A DNA stretch of 64,000 nucleotides from Streptomyces sp. NBC_01244 (GTDB lineage: Bacteria > Actinomycetota > Actinomycetes > Streptomycetales > Streptomycetaceae). Positions 9,401 to 16,669 of this stretch are shown piece by piece (position 1 is the first letter of the stretch; every line of letters begins with the position of its first letter). The notes beneath the pieces are model-generated. The model was not told the DNA's origin and made no database searches. It saw nothing but the letters and a program-made list of their open reading frames with translations. The position numbers were made by a program, and so were the translations under genes. The DNA lies in contig NZ_CP108488.1 of assembly GCF_035987325.1 (NCBI RefSeq), positions 4,154,001 to 4,218,000 of the forward strand, in the 5' to 3' direction.

Positions 9401-10367
9401 TGCCCGAGGACGACCTGCCGGAGGAGGCCGGGGCGTCCGAGGTGGGGGCGCTCGTGGTGCGGAAGACTGCCGTGCGCTCGCTGTCGGCGGGCTCGTTGGA
9501 GGGTGCGGGGTCGTCGGCCCGCGTTGAAGCGGAATCCGACGGGCGATCGGTGACGGCCGACGGCGGAGTGACCGTACGGAACACCGCGGTGCGCTCGCTG
9601 TCGACCTGGCCGGCGCCCGTCGCGGGCTCACCCGAGGCGCCGCGCGCCCGGTCGGTGCCAGAAGCGGAATCAGCGGACAGGCGGCCCGTACCGGCCGGAG
9701 GTGTTGCCGTACGGAACGAGGTCGTACGGTCGCTCCCGGCCCGACCAGCGGCATCCGCGGGCTCACCCGAAGCGGAACCCACAGGCGCGGCCGAGGGATC
9801 GGACGTGGAAGCGGAACCAGAAGGCGTGGGCCGGTCGGCGGCTGCCGGAGGTGTCGCGGTACGGGACTCGGCCGCGCTCCCACGGTCGGCGGACGCGGCT
9901 GCGACCCGAGCATCCGAGGTACCCGAGGAACCCGTACGCACAGAAGCGGAATCTGCTGACGGGGGCGCCACGGTGCGGAACACCGCCGTGCGCTCGCTCT
10001 CGACCGACCCGCCGGCAGCGGACTCGTCACCCTCGGACTCGGACCCCGAAGAGGATTCCGAAGCCGAACCCGCCGCAGCCGGAACCGCAGCCGCGGGCAG
10101 GGCCTCGAAGACCTCGGTCTCCGCGCCCGGAGCGGCCGGAGCGCCCGGCGCGTCGGAGGGCTCGTCCCCGGAGGGCGAGGGCTCCGACGTGGCCACCCAC
10201 GCGGCCACGGCGTCGCGCAGCGGATCCGCGTCGCGCAGCGGATCCGCGGGCCCGTCCTCCGAGTCCCTCGGACGGAACAGCGACGCCCTCGGATCACGCC
10301 CCTCGGACGACTCCGCCGTCCCCGACGTTCCTTCATCAACCGACTTGTCGGGGGACTCGCCCGCCAC
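6405..10367 (-). CDS. D-alanyl-D-alanine carboxypeptidase with very long repetitive cytoplasmic region
   Basis: The C-terminal about 350 residues are a penicillin-binding D,D-carboxypeptidase (peptidase S11). The S-V-A-K active-site tetrad is at about residue 1000, S-A-N at about 1067, and K-T-G at about 1166. One membrane segment (IYAPILVLLAVILGVVQLV, about residues 925-945) precedes it, so the enzyme acts outside the membrane and trims pentapeptide stems. The first about 900 residues would be cytoplasmic. They hold Ser/Ala/Gly/Pro-rich degenerate repeats plus seven clear copies of an [S]ERTAVFR-type motif. I prefer the GTG at 10367, which follows a perfect GAGGAGG. The upstream in-frame GTG at 10391 has no ribosome site. 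Family members are usually 300-450 residues, so 1320 is exceptional. Confidence 0.9.
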   Translation of the reverse strand: MAGESPDKSVDEGTSGTAESSEGRDPRASLFRPRDSEDGPADPLRDADPLRDAVAAWVATSEPSPSGDEPSDAPGAPAAPGAETEVFEALPAAAVPAAAGSASESSSGSESEGDESAAGGSVESERTAVFRTVAPPSADSASVRTGSSGTSDARVAAASADRGSAAESRTATPPAAADRPTPSGSASTSDPSAAPVGSASGEPADAAGRAGSDRTTSFRTATPPAGTGRLSADSASGTDRARGASGEPATGAGQVDSERTAVFRTVTPPSAVTDRPSDSASTRADDPAPSNEPADSERTAVFRTTSAPTSDAPASSGRSSSGTSASSPGTSAPGASASGTSTPGASASSASASGLSASRGSASGMSASGASASGTSTPGASASSASGSGPSASRGSASGMSAPGASASGTSDSGAPAPGPSAPGASASGTSAPGSSASSASASGLSASRGSASGVSASGASASGTSDSGAPASGTSAPGTSASGGSGSSTSASGPSASRGSAFGASASGASASGTSASGALASGTSASGASGSGTSASGAPASGASAPGQGPATPASGTRAPSAAPAASGSPASSAPRASASAPATSPASAAPGTPGASDSLAAPARRASASVPGNQTTPGTQDSASAPGNQGGRTAPGGQVPPGTPAAPGASGHQAAPGTRAPSAAPGNQTPPGSQVPHGASGAPAAPGTRAPSGGQAPPPRAPVGSGDPRARGGSGGGEPVDSERTAVFRAVKPGSGSGSASGGQAEDSERTAVFRAVKPPAPAAPATPATPAGGEASDSERTAVFRAIKPDTATPGASGPGTARQGNGAAQPTPPRAVGGERASTFVPLRSDDVAARPAPGAPPAPGTPRAAAGAAQAQAQAQAPGRTPVPAGVRTPVTYESPERTTQQPLPPKPPLDMLADLTNNPPPPPSAARTAVRRFKIYAPILVLLAVILGVVQLVRPLPTPTLKVTANTSYTFEGSAPNLPWPKEGQAAMAAAGLGPVGSFGEQKPVAIGSVAKAMTAYVILKDFPMKKGEKGQMIPVDRTAVEDGKKETEGESTVNNLKEGDKISQDDALNAIMIPSANNVARLLARWDGGQEAFVKKMNDTAKELGMTNTTYTDPSGLDATTVSTAEDQVKLGLKIVEMPELIAITKKPYWIDPSGKKWRNYNDLVPYNGSLGIKTGSTTKAGGNLLFAAHKEVGKTDQLIVGAVLGQHGVPILGTAIEASKDIMIATQKMLKAAPVVKKGAVVGYVDDGLGTRVPVVATADVDAVGWPTLTISTKLADAAGKLPQTAKAGSEIGVLTVGEGASQVKVPVALQSDLVAPGIGKKLTRVG
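8700..9430 (-). repeat. Degenerate short tandem repeats encoding Ser/Ala/Gly/Pro-rich sequence
   Basis: Within the carboxypeptidase gene this stretch is made of many 12-30 bp units encoding variants of SASGTSAPGASASG and SASRGSASGMSA. A longer unit of roughly 120 bp appears more than once, for example around 9170-9260 and 9290-9370. All unit lengths keep the frame. Confidence 0.85.
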
Positions 10368-10422
10368 CAGTTCCTCCTCGATCGCCTTCACGTCCGGCTG
10401 TCCGAATGTCTAACAGTGTCCC

Positions 10423-10451
10423 GTCTAGGGGGCATCGCCCCCGTGCTAGAC
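10423..10451. promoter_or_regulatory. Inverted repeat upstream of the carboxypeptidase gene
   Basis: GTCTAG and CTAGAC are separated by an inner GGGGC/GCCCC stem in the 5' region of the carboxypeptidase gene, between it and the divergent GOLPH3-like gene. It may be an operator or a leader hairpin. Nothing else in the interval identifies it. Confidence 0.4.
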
Positions 10452-10554
10452 GAGAACGACATAGCTGACGGTTCCCCCACAAAGCGGCCAGGCACTCTCG
10501 ACAGATGAATGTGAGAGGCGTCACCCTGTCACTCATCCACGCGGGGAGGCATGG

Positions 10555-11289
10555 ATGGGCAAGAGCCGCAGAACGATTCCGGAGGAGCTTTTGCTGCTCG
10601 CCTTGGACCCGGCCACGGGTACCACGGCGCAGCCGCAGTCGCTCGACCTCGGCCTGGCCGGGGCACAGCTAGTGGAGCTGGCTCTGGCAGGACGGATAGC
10701 CCCTGATGGGGATCGTATCGCCGTGGTGATGCCACGGCCGACAGGAGATCCGACTCTGGACTCCGCACTGGAACTGCTGCGCAGGCGCGGCAGCCCGGTT
10801 CGGGCTGTCCACTGGATCGGCGGACCCCGACTGGGGCTCCGTCAGATTTACCTCGCTCACCTGGAGCGTTGCGGCATGGTTCATGCCGTCGCGGGCCAGA
10901 TGTGCGGGGTGCTGCCGACGACTCGCTACCAAGCGACCGACACAGCGATCAGCCGGGAGATCCGAGGCCGGCTGGACAGTGCGATCCGCACCGGTGTACC
11001 GCCGGACCCGCGGACCGCGGCGCTTGCCGCACTGGCCCACGCGGTCGGACTCGGCAAGCACCTGTACCCCGGCAACGAGGGGCGGTCGTCCAGGTCCCGG
11101 CTCCGGGACCTGATCCGGCACGACCCGATGGGCGGACTGGTGGCTCACGCCGTCATGGACGTCCAGAACGGCGTGGCCCAACAGCCGCGCCGCGACCGGG
11201 CACCGGCCCAGCCCGCCCGGGCAACGGCGGCAGCCGTTCCGCTGCAGCCGCGCCGGACCGGTGCGATGGCCCGCGCGGCCGCGCACTGA
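10555..11289 (+). CDS. GOLPH3/VPS74 (GPP34) family protein
   Basis: A 244-residue protein. IPEELLLLALDPATG at the N terminus followed by LGLAGAQLVELALAGRIA matches the conserved start of the GPP34 fold. In eukaryotes that fold binds phosphoinositides at Golgi membranes. Actinobacteria carry many copies whose role is unknown. The C-terminal about 45 residues are Ala/Arg/Pro-rich and probably disordered. It is transcribed away from the carboxypeptidase gene. The ATG at 10555 is preceded by a GGGGAGG site. Confidence 0.8.
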   Translation: MGKSRRTIPEELLLLALDPATGTTAQPQSLDLGLAGAQLVELALAGRIAPDGDRIAVVMPRPTGDPTLDSALELLRRRGSPVRAVHWIGGPRLGLRQIYLAHLERCGMVHAVAGQMCGVLPTTRYQATDTAISREIRGRLDSAIRTGVPPDPRTAALAALAHAVGLGKHLYPGNEGRSSRSRLRDLIRHDPMGGLVAHAVMDVQNGVAQQPRRDRAPAQPARATAAAVPLQPRRTGAMARAAAH

Positions 11290-11527
11290 TCCACCGGCAG
11301 GACACGTAGGGCACGTAGGGCACGCACGACAGCAGTAATCGCAACCGCCTGCGCGCGGGGCGACGTGGCCGGTACGCCGGTCCCGTCGCTCCGCGCGTTT
11401 GCTTTTCCCGCCCGTTCCCCAGCGAGGCCACACGCTTCGGTGGCAGTCTGCTCACCAGCAGACACGCAGAGAGACAGCAAAAGAGACAGCAACAACGGCA
11501 ACAGAAGAAGGCGGAGGTGCCGTTCAC

Positions 11528-12412
11528 GTGGCGTCCAATGTCAATCCCACCGTCCGACGCCGCCGACTGGGCATGGAGTTGCGCAAGCTGCGCGAGGACA
11601 AAGGCATGACGGCCGAGCAGGTCGCGGAACGCCTGCTCGTCTCCCAGTCGAAGATCAGCCGGCTGGAGAACGGCCGCCGTTCCATCAGTCAGCGCGACGT
11701 CCGCGATCTGTGCGACGTCTACGAGGTCGAGGACAGGCGACTCGTCGACTCCCTCATGCAAATGGCCAAGGATTCCCGCCAGCAGGGCTGGTGGCACGCC
11801 TTCGGCGACATCCCGTACAGCGTCTACATCGGCCTCGAGACGGACGCCGCCAGCCTGCGCACCTACGAACCCCTGGTGATCCCGGGCCTGCTCCAGACCC
11901 CGGAGTACGCCCAGTCGCTGGTCCGCGGCGCGTGGCCGGAGACGGCTCCCGTCGACGTGGAGAAGCGCGTGCAGGTCCGGATGCACCGCCAGAAGCGGCT
12001 CTCCGAGACCGAGAACAGCAATCCCGAGATCGGGCCGCTGCGCCTGTGGGCGGTCATCGACGAGGCCGCCCTGCGGCGGCACGTGGGCGATGCGCAGCTC
12101 ATGATCCGGCAGCTGGAGTTCCTGATAGAGCAGTCGGAGAAGCCGCACGTCACCGTCCAGGTGATGCCCTTCTCGGTGGGAGCCCACCCGGGCGTCAACG
12201 GCCAGTACGCCATTCTGGAATTCCCGGACGCCTCGGACTCGACGGTGGTCTACATCGAAGGCGTGACGAGCGACCTGTACCTCGAGAAGGCCAACGACGT
12301 CCAGAAATACAGCGTGATGTACGAACATCTGCGCGCACAGGCCCACAATGTGGACCAGACGAGGCAGTTCATCGCGCAGATCATCGAGGACTTCGCGGGC
12401 AAGGGGAAATGA
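11528..12412 (+). CDS. Scr1-type helix-turn-helix regulator (XRE HTH + DUF5753)
   Basis: A 294-residue protein. An XRE helix-turn-helix occupies residues about 10-65 (MTAEQVAERLLVSQSKISRLENG). It is followed by a DUF5753-like sensor/effector region beginning near YIGLETDAASLRTYEPLVIPGLLQT and carrying the family landmarks PGLLQTPEYA and GAHPGVNGQYAILEFP. I chose the GTG at 11528 because GGAGG lies 11 nt upstream and the product begins MASNVNPTVRRRRLG like its relatives. Longer in-frame extensions upstream lack this. It is followed after about 180 bp by a DUF397 gene, the usual partner in Streptomyces, where such pairs act as developmental or antibiotic regulators and have been compared with toxin-antitoxin pairs. 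Confidence 0.9.
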   Translation: MASNVNPTVRRRRLGMELRKLREDKGMTAEQVAERLLVSQSKISRLENGRRSISQRDVRDLCDVYEVEDRRLVDSLMQMAKDSRQQGWWHAFGDIPYSVYIGLETDAASLRTYEPLVIPGLLQTPEYAQSLVRGAWPETAPVDVEKRVQVRMHRQKRLSETENSNPEIGPLRLWAVIDEAALRRHVGDAQLMIRQLEFLIEQSEKPHVTVQVMPFSVGAHPGVNGQYAILEFPDASDSTVVYIEGVTSDLYLEKANDVQKYSVMYEHLRAQAHNVDQTRQFIAQIIEDFAGKGK

Positions 12413-12596
12413 GGTCCGACGAAAAGGCCGGTACGGTACACCGTCACTCCCCGGCCACAGAAGACCTGAATGGAATATGCCACTCGGTCGGGTGAACGCC
12501 TCCTTCACGCACCGGGAGCTGCGGGTAGCGTCGATCACGTCAGCCGGAGCAATGGCCGACATGACACCGGAACCACTCGCTGAACCGGAGAGAAAC

Positions 12597-12806
12597 ATGG
12601 CTATTCGTCAAGGTGCAACGGAAAACTGGACCAAGTCCTCGTACTCCGCCAACGGCGCCTGCGTCGAGGTCAAGTCCCCCGTCATGGAGGCCATCGCGGT
12701 CCGTGACTCGAAGGTGCAGGACGGCCCGTCCCTCACCTTCGCGCCCGGCTCCTGGACCTCGTTCGTCGCCGAGGTGACCGAGGGCCGCCTGGGGCGCCTC
12801 GCCTGA
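12597..12806 (+). CDS. DUF397 small protein
   Basis: A 69-residue protein with the DUF397 pattern: WTKSSYSANGACVEV, then IAVRDSKVQDGPSLTF, then WTSFVAEV. The ATG at 12597 follows GGAGAG. DUF397 proteins are small partners of the upstream Scr1-type HTH family. An upstream in-frame extension to 12348 overlaps the regulator and is not coding. The same frame stays open for 57 sense codons after the TGA stop and would encode a His-rich tail (see findings). Confidence 0.9.
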   Translation: MAIRQGATENWTKSSYSANGACVEVKSPVMEAIAVRDSKVQDGPSLTFAPGSWTSFVAEVTEGRLGRLA

Positions 12807-13051
12807 ACGTCCAGGCGACCCTCCCCGTCCTCCGTCACACGACAAGCGCCACCAGCTCCACCCGCTCCACCGCACGACCCGTACGACCATCAAGACCCGT
12901 ACGGCAAGCACAACCAGCAGCACCTGCACGACCAGCACCACACGCACTACCAGCAGCACCTGCACCACCTGCACCACTGACTGGAGCCCTCTCGACCGGC
13001 CCGCCGTCGCCTGCCGAGGGGGCTCGGCCATGTCCGGAAGGACCTCCCGGA
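12807..13051 (+). other. Spacer with CAC/CTG-rich low-complexity sequence, no start codon
   Basis: This 245-bp interval lies between DUF397 and the convergent barrel protein gene. Bases about 12900-12977 are built from CACCTGCAC and CAGCAC units. Directly in frame with DUF397 and after its TGA, it reads as a Pro- then His-rich peptide ending at the TGA at 12978. No ATG, GTG or TTG lies in that frame, so I do not call a gene. Confidence 0.6.
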
Positions 13052-13897
13052 CTACCTCAGCCGATCGACGTAGCGGTCCGTCCCCGGCACCGTCGGGATG
13101 AAGGGCGCCACCAGCTCGACCCGCCCCAGCCCCGACTCCGCGACCTCCGCGTCCAGCCCCTGGAACCGGTCCCAGCAGCTGCGCGGGTCGGCTTCCAGGA
13201 ACCACAGCAGGGTCAGCCGGGTGTCGACCCCCTCGACCTGCTTCACGTACGTCATCCGGTCCCCGGGCAGCGGCGTCGGCCGGAAGACCGTGACCATCGC
13301 GGCCGGTGAACCGGCCAGCCGCTTCGGCAGGGCGCGCGAGCGCAGCCACTCCAGCAGCTCGGCCCGCCGCTCCGGGCCCTCCGCGTCGATGACCTGGACG
13401 ACGAGCCCGCCGTACGGGTGGTCGAGGGCGTGGAAGTCCCGGGGGCCGACGGCGCCGTCCCGGTAGACGGTGGCCTCGTGGTCCTGGAACGCCGTGAAGA
13501 CGTGGGTGCGGTCCTGGTAGACGCGGCCGTCGCGGTTGAGGCGCTTGTTGATGCCGACGGTCCACTTCATGTGCTCGTCGTAGCGGCCCTCGGTGACCCA
13601 GTACGTCGAGATGTAGCACCCGGCGGTCACGGGCTGGGCGACGGCCGACTTCTCCGGGTAGCGCAGCTCCTGGAGGTCGCGGGTGGCGACCCAGCGGCGG
13701 CCGGCGTACATCCAGGGCATGGCCATGGCGCCGGCGTAGTAGTGGTCGTCCTCGTACCAGCGGTTGTACGCGAACTCGTGGCCCGGGTGCGGTTCGACCA
13801 TGGTGATCAGCGCGTGGCCGGGGTGGACTCCGTAGGGGCCGACCGAGGCGAGCTCGGCGTAGTCGTCGGCCCGGGTGTTCCGCTCGTCTGCTGTCAT
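13052..13897 (-). CDS. Dimeric alpha/beta-barrel (EthD-like) protein of unknown function
   Basis: A 281-residue soluble protein. I infer two ferredoxin-like halves: the first from about residue 25 (HALITMVEPHPGHEFAYNRWYEDDHYY) and the second from about 150 (GLVVQVIDAEG). N-R-W-Y-E-D-D-H resembles the xxWYxxxH signature of EthD-like or other dimeric-barrel enzymes and steroid/polyketide-associated proteins. The start is ATG at 13897. A near-perfect copy of the CTGACG-N3-CGTCAG palindrome lies 15 bp upstream, linking it to the SDR at 15.8 kb, the oxidoreductase cluster at 35.6-42.2 kb and the amidohydrolase at 59.3 kb. No catalytic activity can be assigned. Confidence 0.6.
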   Translation of the reverse strand: MTADERNTRADDYAELASVGPYGVHPGHALITMVEPHPGHEFAYNRWYEDDHYYAGAMAMPWMYAGRRWVATRDLQELRYPEKSAVAQPVTAGCYISTYWVTEGRYDEHMKWTVGINKRLNRDGRVYQDRTHVFTAFQDHEATVYRDGAVGPRDFHALDHPYGGLVVQVIDAEGPERRAELLEWLRSRALPKRLAGSPAAMVTVFRPTPLPGDRMTYVKQVEGVDTRLTLLWFLEADPRSCWDRFQGLDAEVAESGLGRVELVAPFIPTVPGTDRYVDRLR

Positions 13898-13911
13898 GGG
13901 AGACGGTCTAG

Positions 13912-13926
13912 CTGATGCGACGTCAG
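13912..13926. promoter_or_regulatory. CTGACG-N3-CGTCAG operator-like palindrome, site A (one mismatch)
   Basis: The sequence is CTGATGCGACGTCAG, with a single mismatch to the perfect sites elsewhere in the window. It sits 15 bp upstream of the barrel-protein ATG (minus strand). A TetR-like operator is inferred. Confidence 0.6.
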
Positions 13927-14037
13927 ATGGGGAGCCCCTGGGGGGCGTTCAGTGGGACGTTCAGCATCCGATACATAGGTGCCGTCTACACCTTCCCGCC
14001 GCTACGATGCGCGCACCCGCCTCCCGAAGGAGCTCCC

Positions 14038-15288
14038 GTGCCCGCCCTCGTGCCCGCTCCAGCGCCCGCCTCCACACCCGCAGCCGCAGCCGCAGCCGCG
14101 TCCGGCGGCGTGCTCGCCCCCGCTCCGCCGCCGCCCTTCGCCGCCCGGATCCGTACGACCGCCCCCTCCGCCGTGCGCGAGATCCTCGCCGTCACCGCGC
14201 AGCCCGGCATGATCTCCTTCGCCGGCGGCCTGCCCGCGCCCGAACTCTTCGACACCGAGGGCCTGCGGGCCGCGTACGACTCCGCCTTCGCGCGGTCCGC
14301 CCGCCGCGCCCTCCAGTACTCGACCACCGAGGGCGCCCCGGAACTGCGCGCGGCCGTGGCGGCCCGGATCGACCGGCGGGGACTGGCGACCACCGGGGAC
14401 GACCTGCTGATCACCACCGGATCGCAGCAGGGGCTCGGCCTGATCACGACCGCGCTGATCGAGCCCGGCGACGCGGTGCTCGTCGAGAACCCCACCTACC
14501 TGGCCGCCCTCCAGGGATTCGCGCTCGCCGGCGCCCGCGTCATCCCCGTGCCGTGCGACGACGAGGGCATCCTCCCGGACGCGCTGGCCGAGATCGTGGC
14601 CCGCGAACGCCCCAAACTCCTCTACACGATCCCCACCTTCCAGAACCCGACCGGCCGCACCCTGCCCGCCGCCCGCCGCGCGGAGATCGCATCGCTCGCG
14701 GCCCGGCTCGGACTGTGGCTGCTGGAGGACGACCCGTACGGGGACCTGCGCTACGAGGGCCACAGCGTCCCCTGGCTGGCCGCGCACCCGGGGGCCGAGG
14801 ACCGCACCGCGCTGCTCGGCAGCTTCTCGAAGGTGATGGCCCCCGGGCTCCGGCTCGGCTGGCTGCGCGCCCCGGCCGCGCTGCTGCGCGGGGCGGTGCT
14901 CGCGAAGCAGGCGGCGGACCTGCACACCTCGACGGTGGACCAGCTGGCGGCGGCGGAGTACCTGCGGACGGCGGACCTGGACGCGCACGTGGCCCGGGTC
15001 CGGAGCGCCTACCGAGTACGGCGCGACGCGCTCCTGTCGGGCCTGGCCGCCGCGCTCCCGGCGGGCTCCACGTGGAACCGCCCGGAGGGCGGCATGTTCG
15101 TCTGGGCCCGCCTCCCCGAGGGTCACGACGCGACGGCCCTGCTCCGCGCGGCGACCTCCCGAGGGGTCGCCTTCGTCCCCGGGGCCCCCTTCTACGCCCG
15201 GTCCCCGGACCCCCGGACCCTGCGGCTGTCGTTCACGACGCACACGGCGGACGAGATCACGGAGGGCCTCCACCGCCTGGCCGCGTAG
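14038..15288 (+). CDS. PLP-dependent aminotransferase, fold type I
   Basis: A 416-residue protein. After an Ala/Pro-rich N terminus (residues about 1-30) comes the class I/II aminotransferase domain: MISFAGGLPAPELFD, TTGSQQGLGLI (cofactor-phosphate loop), IPTFQNPTGRTL (substrate and PLP contacts) and the Schiff-base lysine in LLGSFSKVMAPGLRLGW. This pattern is that of the 2-aminoadipate or multifunctional aminotransferase subgroup, related to the enzyme domain of MocR. The GTG at 14038 has GAAGGAG upstream. The longer in-frame start at 13915 overlaps the operator-like site and has no ribosome site. No HTH domain is attached, so it should be an enzyme. The amino donor is unknown. Confidence 0.85.
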   Translation: MPALVPAPAPASTPAAAAAAASGGVLAPAPPPPFAARIRTTAPSAVREILAVTAQPGMISFAGGLPAPELFDTEGLRAAYDSAFARSARRALQYSTTEGAPELRAAVAARIDRRGLATTGDDLLITTGSQQGLGLITTALIEPGDAVLVENPTYLAALQGFALAGARVIPVPCDDEGILPDALAEIVARERPKLLYTIPTFQNPTGRTLPAARRAEIASLAARLGLWLLEDDPYGDLRYEGHSVPWLAAHPGAEDRTALLGSFSKVMAPGLRLGWLRAPAALLRGAVLAKQAADLHTSTVDQLAAAEYLRTADLDAHVARVRSAYRVRRDALLSGLAAALPAGSTWNRPEGGMFVWARLPEGHDATALLRAATSRGVAFVPGAPFYARSPDPRTLRLSFTTHTADEITEGLHRLAA

Positions 15289-15357
15289 CCGCGTCGCCGC
15301 GTCGCCGACTGGCCGCGTAGCCGCGTGGCCGCCTGGCCGCCTGGCCGCCTGGCCGCC
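15275..15357 (+). repeat. Short tandem repeats (GGCCGC[CG]T units) at the aminotransferase 3' end
   Basis: Degenerate 8-9 bp units such as GCCGCGT and GGCCGCCT are repeated from the last codons of the aminotransferase past its TAG stop. The stop codon itself lies in a repeat unit. Confidence 0.75.
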
Positions 15358-15417
15358 CCTGCGGGGCCGTCCCCGACCCGCCCTTCCTCCGTTCCCCGGG
15401 CGCTGCCCCGAGCCCGG

Positions 15418-15738
15418 TCCTCAAGCGCCGGACGGGCTGAGGAGGGGATGCCGGGCTGCGCCCAGACCCCCCTGGGGCTCCGCCCGCAACCCCGCGCCTC
15501 AAGCGCCGGACGGGCTGGGAGGGGGATGCCGGGCTGCGCCCGGACCCCCTGGGGCTCCGCCCCAGACCCCGCCCCTCAAACGCCGGAGGGGCTGGATTTC
15601 CCAGCCCCGGCACTCAAGTGCAGGCCGACGCCGGCCATCTCCAGCCCCGCCGGCGTTTGAGGCGCCGCCGGAGGCAAATACAGCCCCTCCGGCGTTTGAG
15701 GAGCGGGGGTCCGGGGGCCGGCCCCCGGCAGCGGCGCC
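15418..15738. repeat. Cluster of five dispersed GC-rich palindromic repeats
   Basis: The gene-free stretch 15289-15837 is filled by repeats. A core of the form CTCAA[AG]CGCCGGA[CG]GGGCTG occurs near 15418, 15498 and 15575. It recurs in reverse orientation near 15641 and 15681. The last copy extends into a 58-bp block (15681-15738) that is identical to 38955-39012 and nearly identical, inverted, to 20723-20780. I see no coding sequence here, only repeats and, at the right end, operator site B. Confidence 0.85.
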
Positions 15739-15794
15739 ACACGCACCCACGGCGGGGTCCCCGCCCCTTCCCTCCCCGCGCCCCGCGCCGTAGC

Positions 15795-15809
15795 CTGACG
15801 ACCCGTCAG
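15795..15809. promoter_or_regulatory. CTGACG-N3-CGTCAG operator-like palindrome, site B (perfect)
   Basis: CTGACGACCCGTCAG, 28 bp upstream of the SDR ATG. The arms are identical to sites C, E and F. Confidence 0.7.
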
Positions 15810-15837
15810 ATCCGCTGGGCCGTCGGGAGGCCGCACC

Positions 15838-16629
15838 ATGTCGCCGCTACTACTGCAAGGCAAGACCGTCATCGTCTCCGGCGTGGGCGCCGGCCTCGGC
15901 CACCAGGTCGCCGCCACCGTCGTCCGCGACGGCGGCAACGCCGTGCTCGGGGCGCGGACCGAGGCCAACCTCGCCAAGGCCGCCGCCGAGATCGACCCCG
16001 ACGGCACGCACACCGCGTACCTGCCGACCGACATCTCCGACGAGCGCCAGTGCGAGGCCCTCGCCGCCCTCGCCGAGGAGCGGTTCGGCGGGGTCGACGC
16101 CGTCGTGCACGTCGCCGCCTGGGACTCGTACTTCGGGGGCCTGGAGGACGCCGACTTCGGCACCTGGCAGCAGATCCTCGACGTCAACCTGCTCGGCACC
16201 CTGCGCATGACCCGCGCCTGCCTGCCCGCGCTGAAGCGCACCGGCGGCTCCGTCGTCATCATCGGCACCCAGTCCGCCATCGCCTCCCCCAACGAGGTGC
16301 AGCAGGCCGCCTACGCCGCCTCCAAGGGCGCGCTGACCTCCGCCATGTACTCCATGGCCCGCGAGCTCGGCCCGCACCGCATCCGCGTGAACACCGTGCT
16401 CCCCGGCTGGATGTGGGGTCCCCCGGTGCAGGCCTTCGTCACCTTCACCGCGCACACCGAAGGCGTGCCGGAGGCCGAGGTGCACGCACGGCTCACCGAC
16501 CGCATGGCGCTGCCGGACCTGGCCACCGACGGGGACGTCGCCGACGCCGCCGCCTTCCTCGCCTCCGACCGGGCACGGGCGATAACCGGCCAGTCTCTGC
16601 TGGTCAACGCCGGGGAGCTGATGCGATGA
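15838..16629 (+). CDS. Short-chain dehydrogenase/reductase
   Basis: A 263-residue classical SDR. The nucleotide-binding motif is GVGAGLG (residues about 15-21) and the catalytic motif is YAASKG with an upstream Ser in GTQSAIA. The C terminus has the family ending [12 protein letters not shown]. It should oxidise or reduce a hydroxyl/carbonyl using NAD(P). The ATG at 15838 follows GGGAGG. A perfect operator-like palindrome lies 28 bp upstream. The gene is followed after 40 bp by fbiC, but its operator ties it to the distant oxidoreductase loci rather than to F420 synthesis. The substrate is unknown. Confidence 0.88.
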   Translation: MSPLLLQGKTVIVSGVGAGLGHQVAATVVRDGGNAVLGARTEANLAKAAAEIDPDGTHTAYLPTDISDERQCEALAALAEERFGGVDAVVHVAAWDSYFGGLEDADFGTWQQILDVNLLGTLRMTRACLPALKRTGGSVVIIGTQSAIASPNEVQQAAYAASKGALTSAMYSMARELGPHRIRVNTVLPGWMWGPPVQAFVTFTAHTEGVPEAEVHARLTDRMALPDLATDGDVADAAAFLASDRARAITGQSLLVNAGELMR

Positions 16630-16669
16630 GCCCCTCCGTGCGCGCGCGAGCGGATCGTATGCTCGGGCC

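Noticed and set aside
7856..10339. Long alternative frames (over 500 codons) on both strands across the carboxypeptidase repeat region
   Set aside because: They read as Pro/Arg-rich or Glu/Ala-rich monotonous sequence produced by the same DNA repeats. The chosen frame alone leads into a membrane helix and a complete enzyme domain.
12807..12980. A separate small His-rich gene after DUF397
   Set aside because: The frame has no ATG, GTG or TTG and no ribosome site. It is reported only as a finding.
15418..15738. Possible CRISPR array because of regularly repeated 20-25 bp units
   Set aside because: Spacing is irregular, units occur in both orientations and outside the cluster, and no cas gene is present.
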